Assembly (NCBI GenBank): GCA_032158295.1
Contig: CM063248.1
Span: 2,459,773-2,523,772 of the forward strand
Reading direction: 5' to 3'
Origin: Pycnopodia helianthoides
Lineage: Eukaryota; Echinodermata; Asteroidea; Forcipulatida; Asteriidae
DNA length: 64,000 bases
Below, piece by piece: positions 51,972 through 64,000 of this stretch (position 1 is its first letter; each line of letters begins with the position of its first letter). Under the pieces are notes generated by a model. That model worked only from the letters and a program-made list of their open reading frames with translations, was not told where the DNA came from and searched no databases. Position numbers and translations under genes: made by a program.

Positions 51972-52662
51972 CTGTAAGCGAACAAACAAAATCAAAGCCG
52001 TTTGAAAATAAATCCGAAAGATCAATTACTTATCTATTTTGTGATGGTGGTGTGCACTATTTATGAACTCATTGTTTCGGCGACTTATCGCTAATTAAAC
52101 TTTGGCATTTTTGCCAACCATGAAAGTGGAGATCGTAAATCATACAAATCTGGTGTTATTCTTATCATGGTAAGCTTAATTAATGAGTTAATTCGTTAAT
52201 TAATTAACTTTATCCTCGTGTAAACGAGTTCTGCGTGCAACGCGTCGTACAAACCAACGCGTGAACGACAATAAGCCATTTTGAGAATTGGCGGACACAA
52301 TACTATACCTCACTACTGATTTGATGAAATATGTCTGTATCTATCCCAAGCCAAACAGTGCACTCCTATAGTGTCCACCATATCTCAAAAAAGGCTAATT
52401 GGCTGTTCGTGAAAACTCCAACTTTTCTAGGTCTAAGGCTTTGTGAAAACAAACAAAAACGCCAAGTACTCGTACAACATATAGGACAATACAGACGCGA
52501 GTTGTTTGCGTACTTTTAGAGCAGAGTCAATTGCTAAAGTATTTTGAAACTTTTTAAGATCTGAGTTGCAACGGGAAACCACATACAAATATTATGATCC
52601 TAAATTGACGATACTATAATACCGTCATTTTGAAATAGTTTTTCCTGATTATTTGTTGATAG

Positions 52663-52693
<31 letters not shown>

Positions 52694-52812
52694 TTCTTTG
52701 AATAAGAAAGATGTTTGATGGGCAATGGTTGGGAAATGAATATGTCAAGAAATTGGCTTCCTTGAAAGTTGAAGATATGACTTGAGAGGGCTCGGTTTGT
52801 TTTGGGTGTTTT

Positions 52813-52843
<31 letters not shown>

Positions 52844-53630
52844 GAGCGTGTCTACCCGTTGAAACCGAGAACTTTAACAAAAGGGATCTGGGTGTTTTGA
52901 CAGAGCGAGGACGTCCTCTATTGGCGGGATTCACAAACGTGTGCGTGCGTTTGTGTTTTATTATACAAGGTTTTTGTTTTGTTTCGAGGAAGCGGTATTA
53001 GGCATTGCTCACCTTTGGGAAAATTGTTCTGAATAAACAAACAATCGACCTGTCTGACCCAAAAAATAAATACCATAACCTTAAAGGGGCTGGACGACAT
53101 CATTCGACTATGGAGGACAATCGTTATTGCTTTCAAGAATATCGTATTAACAGAAACTGTGTACAACCAAAATGTGATTGAGCCTATGAGACGAGGGTTA
53201 TCGTGTAGACACCACAGGCAACAGCTTAAATGTGTCATTTACGTATTCACAAAACCAGATTCCTATCCGGATGGTTGAAAGCTGCGGCAAACTTCATTTC
53301 TAGAAGATTTCCAAGCGATGTGTCATGTACAGGAAATCACTTCACTTCTAAAATCCCGGTACCAGATGGGTCCTGCCCTTTTCATTTTCGCGAAGTACCG
53401 GTAAAGCTACTCCAGCTGTATGGGTTTTAATTAAGATTTATGAAGCTTTAATAGTACACATTCCTCCACCGCGCGGGGACGTCAGCCCTGGGTGGACAAT
53501 ACACATGTACAAATTAATGAACGGTGATTTTATTTAGCATTCCGTTTGTGAGTATTTAGGTCGTCATAATAATGCCAGATGTTTTCCAAAATCCTCCATT
53601 GGGTCTGTCGAATTCCGAACCAAGAGAACT

Positions 53631-54028
53631 TTAAAGGAATTACATTACAGAATTGGTATAGAAACAAACTTGTAAAATATACTTTTTGATCGCAGATTTA
53701 CACAAAACTTACACGGTCTAATGATGAGGATAGTAGAAAACATCCCTTGAAATATTTCTGTCTGAAATGCCATATTTGATGAGAAATGAATAAACTAATT
53801 TTCCGACTGGAGTTTATCGCTCAGTGAGCGTTTTATTCATTTTTTGAATCTATATGATTTCATGCAAATGTGTAATCGGTTTTTCACTATTTTCTCGTGA
53901 CCCAGATGGCCGATCGATCTCAAACTTCTACAGGTTTGTCAGTTTATGTATATGGTGGATTACATAAAGTGCTTACACTGCCAGCAACTGTTTTGTTTGC
54001 AAAAGCCAATTCTGTAATGTTCCTTTAA
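53631..54028. mobile_element. Family A TTAA-ended MITE, copy 5 (reverse orientation)
   Basis: 398 bp; the left TIR carries a 3-bp insertion (TTAAAGGAATTACATTACAG), the right end CTGTAATGTTCCTTTAA is intact. Confidence 0.92.
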
Positions 54029-55119
54029 CTTTGTGACTTCATAATCACTTCACGTCATCAATAATGGATTTGTTCTCCCCCTGAATCATCCTCGATCTCG
54101 CGGGTAATGGCTTCCGTACTTCAAAGGTTTCTCTCCGAAATTGTTTCATGTTTCTCGATCTTGTCACTCTCTTCGTGATTGGTAATTATTGTTTTTAATT
54201 TTGTTTTTATATATATATAGAAGGAACTAATGTGAACAACAGCGCAACATACATTAACGAGAGCAATGAACAGATTAAAAAAATTAGAATCAGACTGAAG
54301 GCTCTGGGGGAAAAAAGGGAAACTCTGATTGGCTAATCAAATGGTTCACTGCAGCTCAAAGTTGCTTGACAAGTATAACAGACCAAAAATACGGTATCGC
54401 ATAAACACTGATTTGTGTAAGAAGAAGGTATATGAAGGACTGAATCCCAACCTTGGTAATGTTGCCAGAAGAATCAAACATTTGAATTCAACCACAAAAG
54501 TTGTCTGATTCAATTGCTAATTATCCACATAAATTACTTCTTTCTGAAACACTGTCACAGTCAAAAATAGCAGTTGAACGCCCCCCCAAAAAAAAAAAAT
54601 AATAATAATAATAATAATAATAATTTTTTTTTTGTATAAATAAAAAAATTAAAAATCTTCGTTACTTTTTTTTCATTGCAGCAACAGAAACAACGAATTA
54701 TGGACGCGAATAAAATCTCTTACAAAACTATAATCTGTCTTTCGTTGTTTACACATCGAAAACACTCGATGCAAACGATTGTCCGAAAGATAGATAGTGG
54801 AAATTGTGTTACTCTTTCCATAAACCAATTGTGTTCTTTAGTCCTTTATCTTTCAACTTTTTCCAAAAATATCATCAGTATAATTTTTTTGTTTCTTCTC
54901 CTTCATAAAATAAATCATCTTTAGCCTTGGGGATAATTGCTCACATGTTTTGGAGGTCTCTTTCTCTGTAAATATTTGTCTTGGCTTATGCACCGTTGCT
55001 CCACGTTGTGACCTTTCCTTTTTGTTTTGGTACTGGCTAATACCCTTGACGTGTACACTGTGGTCAGTTATAAGGTTACATGTACTGTTTCTCATTTAAA
55101 AACAAGACGAAGACGGGAC

Positions 55120-55370
55120 TGTTACTATTTCCAATTCCGAAGGCCGTAACCGAGTTGACAGCTGCGGTTTAGGGCTACGGCTGTTGCTAAGAATGTCCTA
55201 TACTTCAACGCATGATGACGCGGTGATCAAGGCGTAGCCGTAGCCGTAGCCACTCATTTGGACATAGCCTTAGGGCGTGACTAAATTCATCTGTAGCCGT
55301 TTTGCCGCAGCTGCAACGATGACAAATATATAACTTTTCAGTGATCTTGTCGTAGCCACTGGCCAGGCCA
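55120..55370. repeat. GTAGCC-rich repeat segment
   Basis: GGGCTACGGCTGTTGCTAAG on one side and repeated GTAGCCGTAGCCGTAGCC / CTGTAGCCGTTTTGCCGCAG on the other form inverted, internally repeated modules. Confidence 0.5.
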
Positions 55371-58300
55371 AGTCGTCAATTAAGACGGGGGTCTTAAAAA
55401 TACATTGTTATTTCAATACAAGAAAACAGGATAATGAATATTGTAAGGAATATTAATTCAAATTTTAATGGTCAAGTATTTTGCAAGTTACACGTGATTT
55501 TCCCTTCAAGCAAACTTGCCGCTTTGGGTATAAACAAGCATCTTTAAAAAAATAAAAAATTAAATAAAAACACGAAACCTATAACTACCTGTGCGCACGA
55601 TACTAAATAATTCACAGGTTGAAGTGTGTGCACACTGCGTAGGTTTCCTGAAGAGGAAATGAGACTCCAGTCTGGGGGTTCTCTGCCCTCAAAATCTAAA
55701 CAAGCGGAAATGGACTTGGGAAGATTTTTTCGCCTTTGCCTGTTCAAATTTGCTTGAAGCAGAATCCACGGCAGGTCGCGGTCCAGAAATTGAGCAGTAC
55801 TGGGGTACGCTCTAGGGCCGATTTTCTTTCGCTAAGATCAAGTAATGCGCCTGTCTTCATCTTTTTGCACACTCGGTGTTCAGTTGATCTGAGATAAATA
55901 AGTCAACTGTGAAATCTCTCCGCATACAAAATGTCATCAGATTGGTCAATTCCACCGCTTTATTGGTTTCAATCATTTGGTTATTTCTGGGTGTCGGAAG
56001 ACCTTGGGAAGATACTAATCGGTAAATGTCGAAGTGATTTCCTTTTTATTGAACTCCTTGAGTTTTATTCTTCTTGTTGGCAGTTGGTTAGAATGGAACA
56101 ATTTCAGTTGTTTTAGGGCAGTCGAGAAAGGCGGGGGTGTTGCCAAGAAACATATCCATCAATAATCAATGCTTTTGCGTTATTTCTTTGACAGTAATAT
56201 AAGTTTAACTTGTAGTTTATTTATTCAATTTTCTAGTAATTTGTTTGGTTTATGTGTTGATATATCAATTTTATGCTGCCTTTTAATTTGTGTTGGGGTT
56301 GGGGTTTGCTTATTTACGGTGTCATACATCTTTTCGACAATGTGTTTGGATTATTTCACTTTAAAAAAAACCACTCCGTTGAGACCCGAAGACCACATTA
56401 TTATCTATAACGTTAACCATATAATACATTTGCAATTACATCTTGACGCTTGGGGGCAGCAGAGAGCATTATTCAAGATGGCAATCATTGCGTCAGGCTG
56501 CTCCATTTCACCCTAAGTCGTTGCTTTATTTCAATCAGCAAAACCGAAATATGCAACAACTTGTCACGATTTCACCTACCCCCCTCTTCTGATGACGCTT
56601 CAGCGTCCAAAACACCCCAGCCAAATGGATTATCGTTCACACTTGTCATTATAAGTGACGCTTCAATATACAATTCAATATTTTAGGATAACAAAGTTAT
56701 CTTCAGCGACGGTGATCAAATGTAACTTCTTCTTTTTTTTTCCAATTTGTTCTCCTGCAAATCATAGAGGTTGACTTAACTCCCGGCAGATGAATTAAGT
56801 TCCTCGAGAAACCGACTTCCCTCGGTTTCTCCGGTGAATTGAAACACCAATTCGAGTCCAATAACCACTCTCTTAATACAAGAACGCGGTTTCCCGCCAA
56901 TTTGTGTGTCTATTTATCCTGCCATTGTTGCAAGGCATTCTGCGCGGGGGAAAACAAGAAATATAATCCTTGCCCCATTGCCTTAAATCGTCTGCTAATG
57001 GGACATTCATGTGTGCTAAAATCCATGGAAATTTGATTTGCGGCCTGGTAGGCTGTGTCTACTTCATCATGTTGAACACCGTGTGGTAAGGAGCTTGGCC
57101 TACAATTCAATTACGGTGAGATTCTCCGCGATGTCAGACGTGACTGACGTACAAATTAAGGGGAGTAGGAGTCACTCGGATTGGTTGACATATCTAGATA
57201 AATCAATCTGCAATCAGCACTGTGAATGGGGAGGGAGGGGGGGGAGAAGGGATATGCGAAAGGGAGATGGTTTTAATTTCGGTGCCTCTCATTTCCTTGA
57301 ATAGAGTTTTGAATTTCTTGAAACCGTGGTGGAAGGAAGGAACCACGATTAGCTGTGCTCGAGTAGTACATGCCACGCATGGAGTACAGCAGATCACAGC
57401 GCATAAATAAACAAGGTTTAACGTTCATACTGCATGCTTTTTCTGTTATACCTAGTAGTAATCTTGTACAACATACACCTCATTAACATTTAGTACTTGG
57501 TATACTCTTGTTATTGTGGTGTTAACTAGTTGCCCTAGCTGTAGTTTTTAACTGTTTTATTATGGAGCTGTCCAAATCTTTTGTAGTTGCCTATTCTAGG
57601 ATGAATACAGGTTGTTGTTTTTTTTAATTGAATCGAATTCGTTTAAGTTACGGAGCCAGTACATGGTAAAATGCACAACAGTTTATCGATATATTTATTG
57701 TTTTTGTTTGTTTTTAGTTCAACTACAAAAGAAAGAATAACAAGTAAAGTAAAATAGATAAATTTAACACAATATTGCATAAATTAATAATTATATTCCT
57801 TACGGTGGGTCTTGAAAAAACATTGGGTTAATGACCGGGTTTTTATTGAATTTAGGTCACGCTCAGAATCCATCATACCGAGGCGTTGGGGGAAATATCT
57901 GCTTGTTTTTGTTTTTGGGTTTTTTGTAAACAAAGTTTGTCCTCCTTACTTTAAAGTTGTACTTGAACGATTTCACTTGTTATCGGAAATCATCATCCCA
58001 ATTTCTAAAAACGCTAATTGGTTCGACTTAGGGGCCGGGCCGGCTGTCCCAGGGGGTAGAGAGCCGCTTGTGGAAGTAGATCAACGACCTCAACACTGAT
58101 TGCAATAAAAGTAATTGACCCCCCGCCGGAGCTGAGGGTTTTCTTATCTCTCGCATCCATCGGGAGCATCTTACGCCAACACGAGAAGAAAAACAAGGAG
58201 GAGTCCGCCTCCACTTAATGATTCTACGTGGTTTCTTGATCCGCTACGAGCAAGCTGCTGGTCGAGTCTCCCCCTCCTCCCCCCCCCCCCTTCCTTCCCG

Positions 58301-61139
58301 TCCTCTCTGAGCAATCACTGTTAGTTATCGCCTCCATGTTCTGCCAGTCTCTTTTCTTCTTCTTCTTTTTTCATTAAGTGATTTTGCCACTTGCTGTACA
58401 TTATATACTCTTTTTCTGCTGCCGTGTATAATGTCTCGTCAGTATTTGACAAGGATCAACGCGGCCCCGTAGGGCACGGATGCGAAGTTCGGGCTCTTCC
58501 CGGTGTTCGTGGCCCCAACTCGTCCGTCTCATCTCTCGGCTGCTCGGAGGGCGGAATACACAGACTAAAAAAAAAGTCTTCCCTCCTCCCCTGAATTGCT
58601 GAAATGTGACCCACCACGAGTTTCACAAGTTTGTTGTTTCCTCTCTTATGGATGGCCTCTCGGGGGGAAACTGCAAAGGAAAACAACTGTCCACACTCTG
58701 ATTGCTGCCGTGGTGTCCTGTTCACGTACCGAGGTGTTGGGTATTGGGGTGCCAGTGTGACTCATCCTCTGTTGACCGAATTGCACATGGAACATTTCCC
58801 GCGCCAAAAAAAAAAGATCTCCTTGCATTTTTCGAGACAGAATGTGGTCAACTACTACATAGTGATGCGCCCGGAGATGAACTGTAGAGCTGTCGAAATC
58901 CCAGTTCCTTCTTAATCATTAATTGATTGCCAGGCATCATCAACCCCACCCCCTCCCCCTCGCGACTCCCCCCCCCCACCCTCTAACGCCCTCGAAGAAG
59001 AAGAAAACTAGTTCCTCAACCAATGTGCAATGCTCTCCATTTTTTTTTATTGCAAAGCTCTGTAGTTTTCCTCTGGATCTTTCACAGCTCAGCTGTTTTC
59101 TTTGTTCTGCGGTATATCCCTAAATCTTAACAAAACACCGCTGCGCGCGAAAGGTGTGCGATTCACGCGCGAAGGTGTCGCGCCGAAGTCCGCCGGAGCC
59201 TGCGTGTTTGGATAACTTCAAAGTGCTGACACCTTGAACGGAGACTACACCCAGCGTCATAGTATAATCAAGTGTAATGTGTTAAAAAGAGATAAATTTC
59301 TTAGGGTAAATGTTCCGTTTTTTGAAATTCCACGTGGAGCTGATAGACCTCCCTGCGGGTCACAGTGACGATCTCAGACAATGACGCTCTAGGGCCCTTT
59401 TCGAATTCACGGCTTCGGCTCCAAAATCGGCTCATGCTAGCTAGGCTCCCTCAATTATTTTAACTTACGCATGCTTTGCGGTCAGGGTTTCAGACAAGAA
59501 AACTGAGACTGAATTCGAAAAGGACCACGGATTGAAACCTTATCCCGATAAACTCATGCGCCTGCGGGCAACAGCCCCCTCTGCCAAGTTTTATTTTATG
59601 ACCGCTACTGATCTTCAAAGTTCCTGGCCATCAAAGAATGCTTCTTCTTCTTTTCTAGCTACTAGCCTACCAAAGTTTTGATATTTATCTATAGGCTGTC
59701 TACGTGTCTTTGATTACCTAGTAATGACGTCATCGTTGGCATGCAGGGTACATTGTTGAACCTGTATCCATCATTACTTAATTTTACTATTTCAATTCAA
59801 TTCAATCTATAAAATGATTTATGCTCAAGTTAAAAACGGAGGAAATTGTAACTCCTGGCCATACTTAAAGTACCAATGTGGGATATAAGGAGAAAGTGCA
59901 TTACCTTTTTATCTTTTTAATTTTGTATTCATTATTTCTTTATTTTTTCATTTTTTTTTTAAATTTTGTGAGCCTGTAAATATTTCTCTGGAGGATTGGT
60001 ATTGGTATGAACTTTATAATCAGTGAGTTGTTTTCAGTTTGAAATTACTCCCAAAAAAAAGATTTTACCCTAACAAACTGATCGTCTTCAATTTAACAAT
60101 AAAAAATATGTAAGTACAAAATAGAAAACCAAGGAAAACAATCAAACTACAGGTAAAAACATTATAGTAAGAAACAGGGCAACAGCAGACATGAAAACAA
60201 GGCATTCACGCTTTCCTTTAAAGACCCATTTTGAAATAGAAAAAAAAAATGTTCTGACAGCCTGCTCAAGGGGGTATAAATTTACAAGGGGTATAAAATA
60301 TTGAAGACTGCCCTCAGATGGTGAAAGCATTTTTATGTAATTCAATTCTTTCCACTTTTTTTTTTCTTTCTTTCTTTTATTATTTTATTTTCTTCGTCTT
60401 CTTTTTTTTGTCTTCTTCTTCTCCCACACTCTATTGATTTGTTGTTCCGGAGCCCCCAGCGGGTCGTGAGCTCGTCCTTCGATCCTCGTTGAGCACGCTA
60501 CTACTGACTGACTATATGAATGTGACACCAATTATCACTGATCTGACCAGAAATGTTCAAAGAATGTGTCGCAGACAATACACGACTAGACGGTTCCCGC
60601 GCGCTGGGGGCATTTTCCCGCCATATCGATTGCCCGTTTCCTACAGCGCACCTACTTGAAACGAGCATTCCCGGAAGCGATCGGATAAAGCCCTAGTCAC
60701 AGAGCACACACGTCTTATTTCCAAAATACAGAAAACGACGAGAATTTCCAGCAGACTTAGTCTGATAGTTTTTTTTTAACATAGTCTAAGCAGTTCCTCT
60801 CACCCCCGAAAAAAACAATGAATAATACAATTTTTGTTTTGTCAATAGCACCTTTAAAACAGGACGATCTAATAGATATACCATTAGCAATTACCTTGAC
60901 CTTATAGCGTTCGGCAGCCATTTTGTTTCTCAACCATTCATGCAAAAACTAAAAATTGTCAGTAAAACTGTTGGGCTATTATGTTGATAGGTTACAGACT
61001 GAATATGAAGTTGTTGTTTTTTTTTAAATGGGTCTGAACAATTCTATTTTGAGCTTGAAAATAAATTAACCTATCAAAAAGGGGACAATTCGTTTTGTTA
61101 ATAAGTAAACAAAAGAATAGCATTTAAAGTTCTTGTAAT

Positions 61140-61413
61140 AACTTATAAAAGCCATTCATGGTTTCGCGCCAATGTACATGCGGGAGCTCATAAACCGTGA
61201 AATCACTCCCTCAAACATTGCACCCCCTCAGGAGATCACAAGACCATAACACTGTTAACTTACCCTCCAAGAACATCAAAGGCTACCCTAGGTTATCGGG
61301 CATTATTGTCTTTGCTCCTCCTAAACTAATGGAATAATCTCCCTCCTTTTATTAAACAATCCTATTCACTTGAATCCAAGTTAAAAACCCATTTGTTTTC
61401 GATTAATTCCTTC
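61140..61413 (+). pseudogene. Decayed 3' end of a non-LTR retrotransposon polyprotein
   Basis: One frame reads KAIHGFAPMYMRELINREIT, the usual KALHGLAPxYLxEL block at the end of CR1/Jockey-like reverse-transcriptase proteins. After frame breaks and stops, another frame reads WNNLPPFIKQSYSLESKLKT and HLFSINSF then stop, matching the family's terminal WNSLPxxIR...SFKxxLKTHLF. Dead 5'-truncated copy. Confidence 0.7.
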
Positions 61414-63003
61414 TAGTGCTGTTAGTGTTATTTGTATTGTTTTTCTGCATTTTGTTTGTCTTTCTTTCTTGTATTTTGTTGTAAGGCGCAGTGGTGTAAA
61501 TTCATACAGGTATTGGCGCATTATCAATATTCCTTATTATTATTATCAGCGTTAAAGACGAGCAGTATTTTTTTATGCATGATTAAAGTATGTTCTGAGC
61601 GTGTGCACTGGTCAGCGCTGTAATCACATTGTTCATCTTCCTGCCAATTTCCTCCTCAAGCCTGACCCAACCTTTACACGCCGCTGTTTCCTCCCCGGTT
61701 TTGCCTTGACCTTTCTTCCATCCATTAATCAACTCTTGCCTATATTTTTCCCATCTTTTTTTGTCACTTAGTCGTCAGTTTACTCCACTCGATGCTAATT
61801 TAATAATTTGTTGACAAGAATAGTTAAATGGCAGTCGGTTGGGGGGAGATACGCGGCAAACTGTGCCGAGGTGGGTGTCAGTTTTCTTGGGGCATTTTTT
61901 CTTCTTCTTCTTCTTTCACGGAGATGAAACGTTTTGCCGCCAATTTTGTGGAATGGCGGGAAGTGAATATTTTAACAATGTCGTTCTAGAAACAAGACCA
62001 GAGCAGCTCTCCATTTAGGCAGTTGGTAATTTAGGCAATTTAGGTAGTTGTTTCCGCATTCCACAATCTCACCTCAAACAACACACAAACTCAACGTCCA
62101 ATTTTGAAAGAGATCATTTTGAACACAACGGTGACTATTGTGTTATTATCAAGCTACCAACGTAAATCACAAACAACAATTTAGGCTAAATCTAAACTTT
62201 TGTTTGGGGAAGACAACTGGGGTCTGAAACCCATGAAGAAAACGGGGGGGGGGTCCCCCAAGAATCATGAAAAGCTTAGCTCTTAAAAATGTTCTTCAAT
62301 AATAACCAAACAATGAAAGTGTAACATCCATTCTATATTATTAAACTTGCAAAGTGTTGAAACAAAATGACTGATAAAAGTAAACATCGGTTCTATTGTG
62401 TTTAAAACGGTCGCAGCTATACTCGCGTATATGTTTTTCTTATTCGCAGATATCTCACATTCTAACAAAATAATCCTCGTTTGATACTTTAGCGAGCCGT
62501 ATGTCATTGATGGGCTGTAAAGCTACAGAGAAGGGCTCTGATCATTGTACCTTAAACATGTTTTGAAGCGGTTCACAAAAGAAGAGTTTATAATATCACC
62601 AGCATCGTCATCGATAATCTTTCCACGTGCCATCAAGCTCGTGTGCCCCTCAGCCAAGTTGCACTTTAATATGACACCTGTATAAGGGGCGATATTGTGA
62701 TTGGTGCGCCTCAAAGTGTGCATGGAATACGTTCCTAGAAGTCTGGGGCTTTCAATTTATAATCTTAAATTACATGAGTGTGTTTCACTACGATCAAATT
62801 CCGTCTGATGGTGTTTTATTTAAACACAATTGCTATTAGCCTTATCATGTAGCTGTGGGCCTCTTCGGCTGCCATCCCTGTGTAACGTGAGGATTTTAAT
62901 TGCCAGTTTATGAAAAGGGGGACAGACTATTTAAAAGAAAAAGTCCTTGTAGCTTCGGTTTGTTTGGATTGGTTTGAGCAAGAAGGGGGGACAGCTAGAC
63001 ATT

Positions 63004-63160
63004 AAAGGCAGGGTGTACTTGTGGAAGGTGTCAAAGACCAGTATCCTCACTTGGATACTGTACCTCAATTTGGTCATCGAAGTTGCAAGACAATAATGAA
63101 AGACAAACCGCCCTCGTTGCATTAGATTTGTGTGCTTTCAAATGCCTGAGAAAGACCTCA
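63004..63160. repeat. Family C partial copy (left end)
   Basis: TTAAAGGCAGGGTGTACTTG, TTGGTCATCGAAGTTGCAAG, TTGTGTGCTTTCAAATGCC and TGAGAAAG match 23782-23975 in order; the right half is missing. Confidence 0.75.
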
Positions 63161-64000
63161 TGGCTGAAGCAGCTGCCAAAGACCACGCTAATTCATTGGT
63201 TCGAATCCCACTCAGTGGCCTACGAACTCCTCTCGCACGCCTCAGAATTCATACAACTTATGAATATCAAGCAATAAACCACAAGGGAAACTGACTGGGT
63301 AAATTGTGAATAATTTGGGGTTGAACCCAACGTATGAATACGGCGAAGAGCGAACAAAAGAAACTCCCTATAGTTCCGTACCTCTAAAATTAATCCCAAC
63401 TTTTCCATGTCCCTTGGAATGGCCGATGAGACAAAAGAAAAGATGCCTTGAAGTTGAGACGTACGTGTTTTCTTAGCGTGCATCCACCACTAATGTGACA
63501 GTCTCAAGGCCATTTCTGTTCTCTCCGCGGGCAAATGAGTGGAAACAATATTGCACTGTGTCAATGTCCTTCACCTTCACAAGGCAGACCCCCATCACCG
63601 AGGTGTCGTTTTGTTACGCAAGGTCATACTCTGCTGGGTATTTTTGTCCGTGTTCTTTTTTTGTTTTTTAAGTTCATTATCGAATCAACGCAAGAGATGT
63701 CTGCTCAATCGGCCGAGTACTTGCACATCGTTTGACAGGGTAGGATGAAATTACAAGTGTATAGGTGATGTTACTCACCGGACGGTTTTTTCTTTCATCC
63801 GAAATATAATTCTTGGACGGCTTTTTTTTTTTCTTCTTCTTCTGGTTCTACCTTTCTTTTCTTACGGGTGGAGGATTGTTATTTCTGTAAATACTGGTGG
63901 GGGTAATTTATTCTAGACTTGACACCAGTCCCCTCGCCTGCTTTCGGTCGTTTTGGTTTCTCACTTTTCCTTCGCTGCATTTTTACACATAGACTCTGAA

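Larger units (their letters stand above)
51972..64000. other. Probable upstream GABRB intron (12 kb, no exon recognised)
   Basis: I searched the complement strand for the preceding exon (coding a variant of IDMVSEVNM before DYTISM) and found none, so the intron probably continues past the window. Contents: poly-A at 52665-52692, (TG)n at 52807-52838, a family A MITE, (AAT)n near 54600-54625, GTAGCC-rich DNA at 55120-55370, CpG-rich DNA at 59134-59220, and a retrotransposon remnant at 61140-61413. Short frames elsewhere are unconvincing. Confidence 0.55.

Noticed and set aside
56169..56516. 115-codon plus-strand frame with hydrophobic start
   Set aside because: AT-rich DNA gives chance Phe/Leu/Ile/Ser content; no receptor or other family motif and no splice context.
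60757..60945. Minus-strand frame starting at ATG with MAAERYK followed by GGTAATT
   Set aside because: The AAAATGGCTGCCG context is a YY1-like motif and a donor-like site follows, but there is no family resemblance or partner exon.
63779..63850. Possible upstream GABRB exon ending CGTCCG|GTGAGT on the minus strand
   Set aside because: A perfect donor hexamer, but the preceding sequence reads a Lys run then SRPRIIFRMKEKTV, unlike any GABRB N-terminal segment.

Overview
This is a stretch of animal nuclear genome carrying two intron-rich neurotransmitter-receptor genes arranged tail to tail, in AT-rich DNA full of short fold-back transposons and tandem repeats. The protein similarities (an AMPA-type glutamate receptor and a GABA-A receptor beta subunit with vertebrate-like exon structure), together with dense families of short elements and tRNA-derived SINEs, suggest an invertebrate deuterostome. 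An echinoderm, perhaps a sea star, fits best, but that placement is inference from memory of such genomes and was not tested.

Plus strand, about 4.5-28.4 kb: 18 coding exons of an AMPA-type ionotropic glutamate receptor (GRIA-like). They run from the middle of the amino-terminal domain through both halves of the glutamate-binding domain, the pore loop and all membrane segments to a stop codon at 28436-28438. Every junction keeps the reading frame. The first exon(s), with signal peptide and about 60-70 residues, are not recognised and probably lie to the left. The pore Q/R site is CAG (Gln) in the genome. There is one flip/flop-equivalent exon, preceded by an AGA codon at the vertebrate R/G-editing position. 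A 39-nt open, in-frame, splice-flanked segment (22554-22592) may be an unrecognised microexon. The predicted C-terminus is a class I PDZ ligand.

28.4-38.1 kb: gene-poor interval between the two 3' ends, with fold-back elements and no supported gene.

Minus strand, about 52.0-38.1 kb: the last six coding exons of a GABA-A receptor beta subunit (GABRB-like), from the start of the GABA-binding domain to the stop after M4. Exon sizes of 221, 83, 138 and 153 bp match what I recall for vertebrate GABA-A genes. The 5' exons are not visible, so the upstream intron appears to exceed 12 kb and leaves the window.

Repeats: at least six copies of a 375-398 bp element with terminal TTAAAGGAACATTACAG repeats; related families sharing TTAAAGG termini; a four-copy fold-back family; SINEs with Pol III B-box sequences, one split by a fold-back element; minisatellites of about 16, 19, 20, 39 and 50 bp; and long GTT and TC microsatellites. 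The 50-bp minisatellite appears to have expanded from an internal piece of a dispersed element. The two genes encode opposing excitatory and inhibitory fast synaptic receptors; any functional link from their adjacency is speculation.
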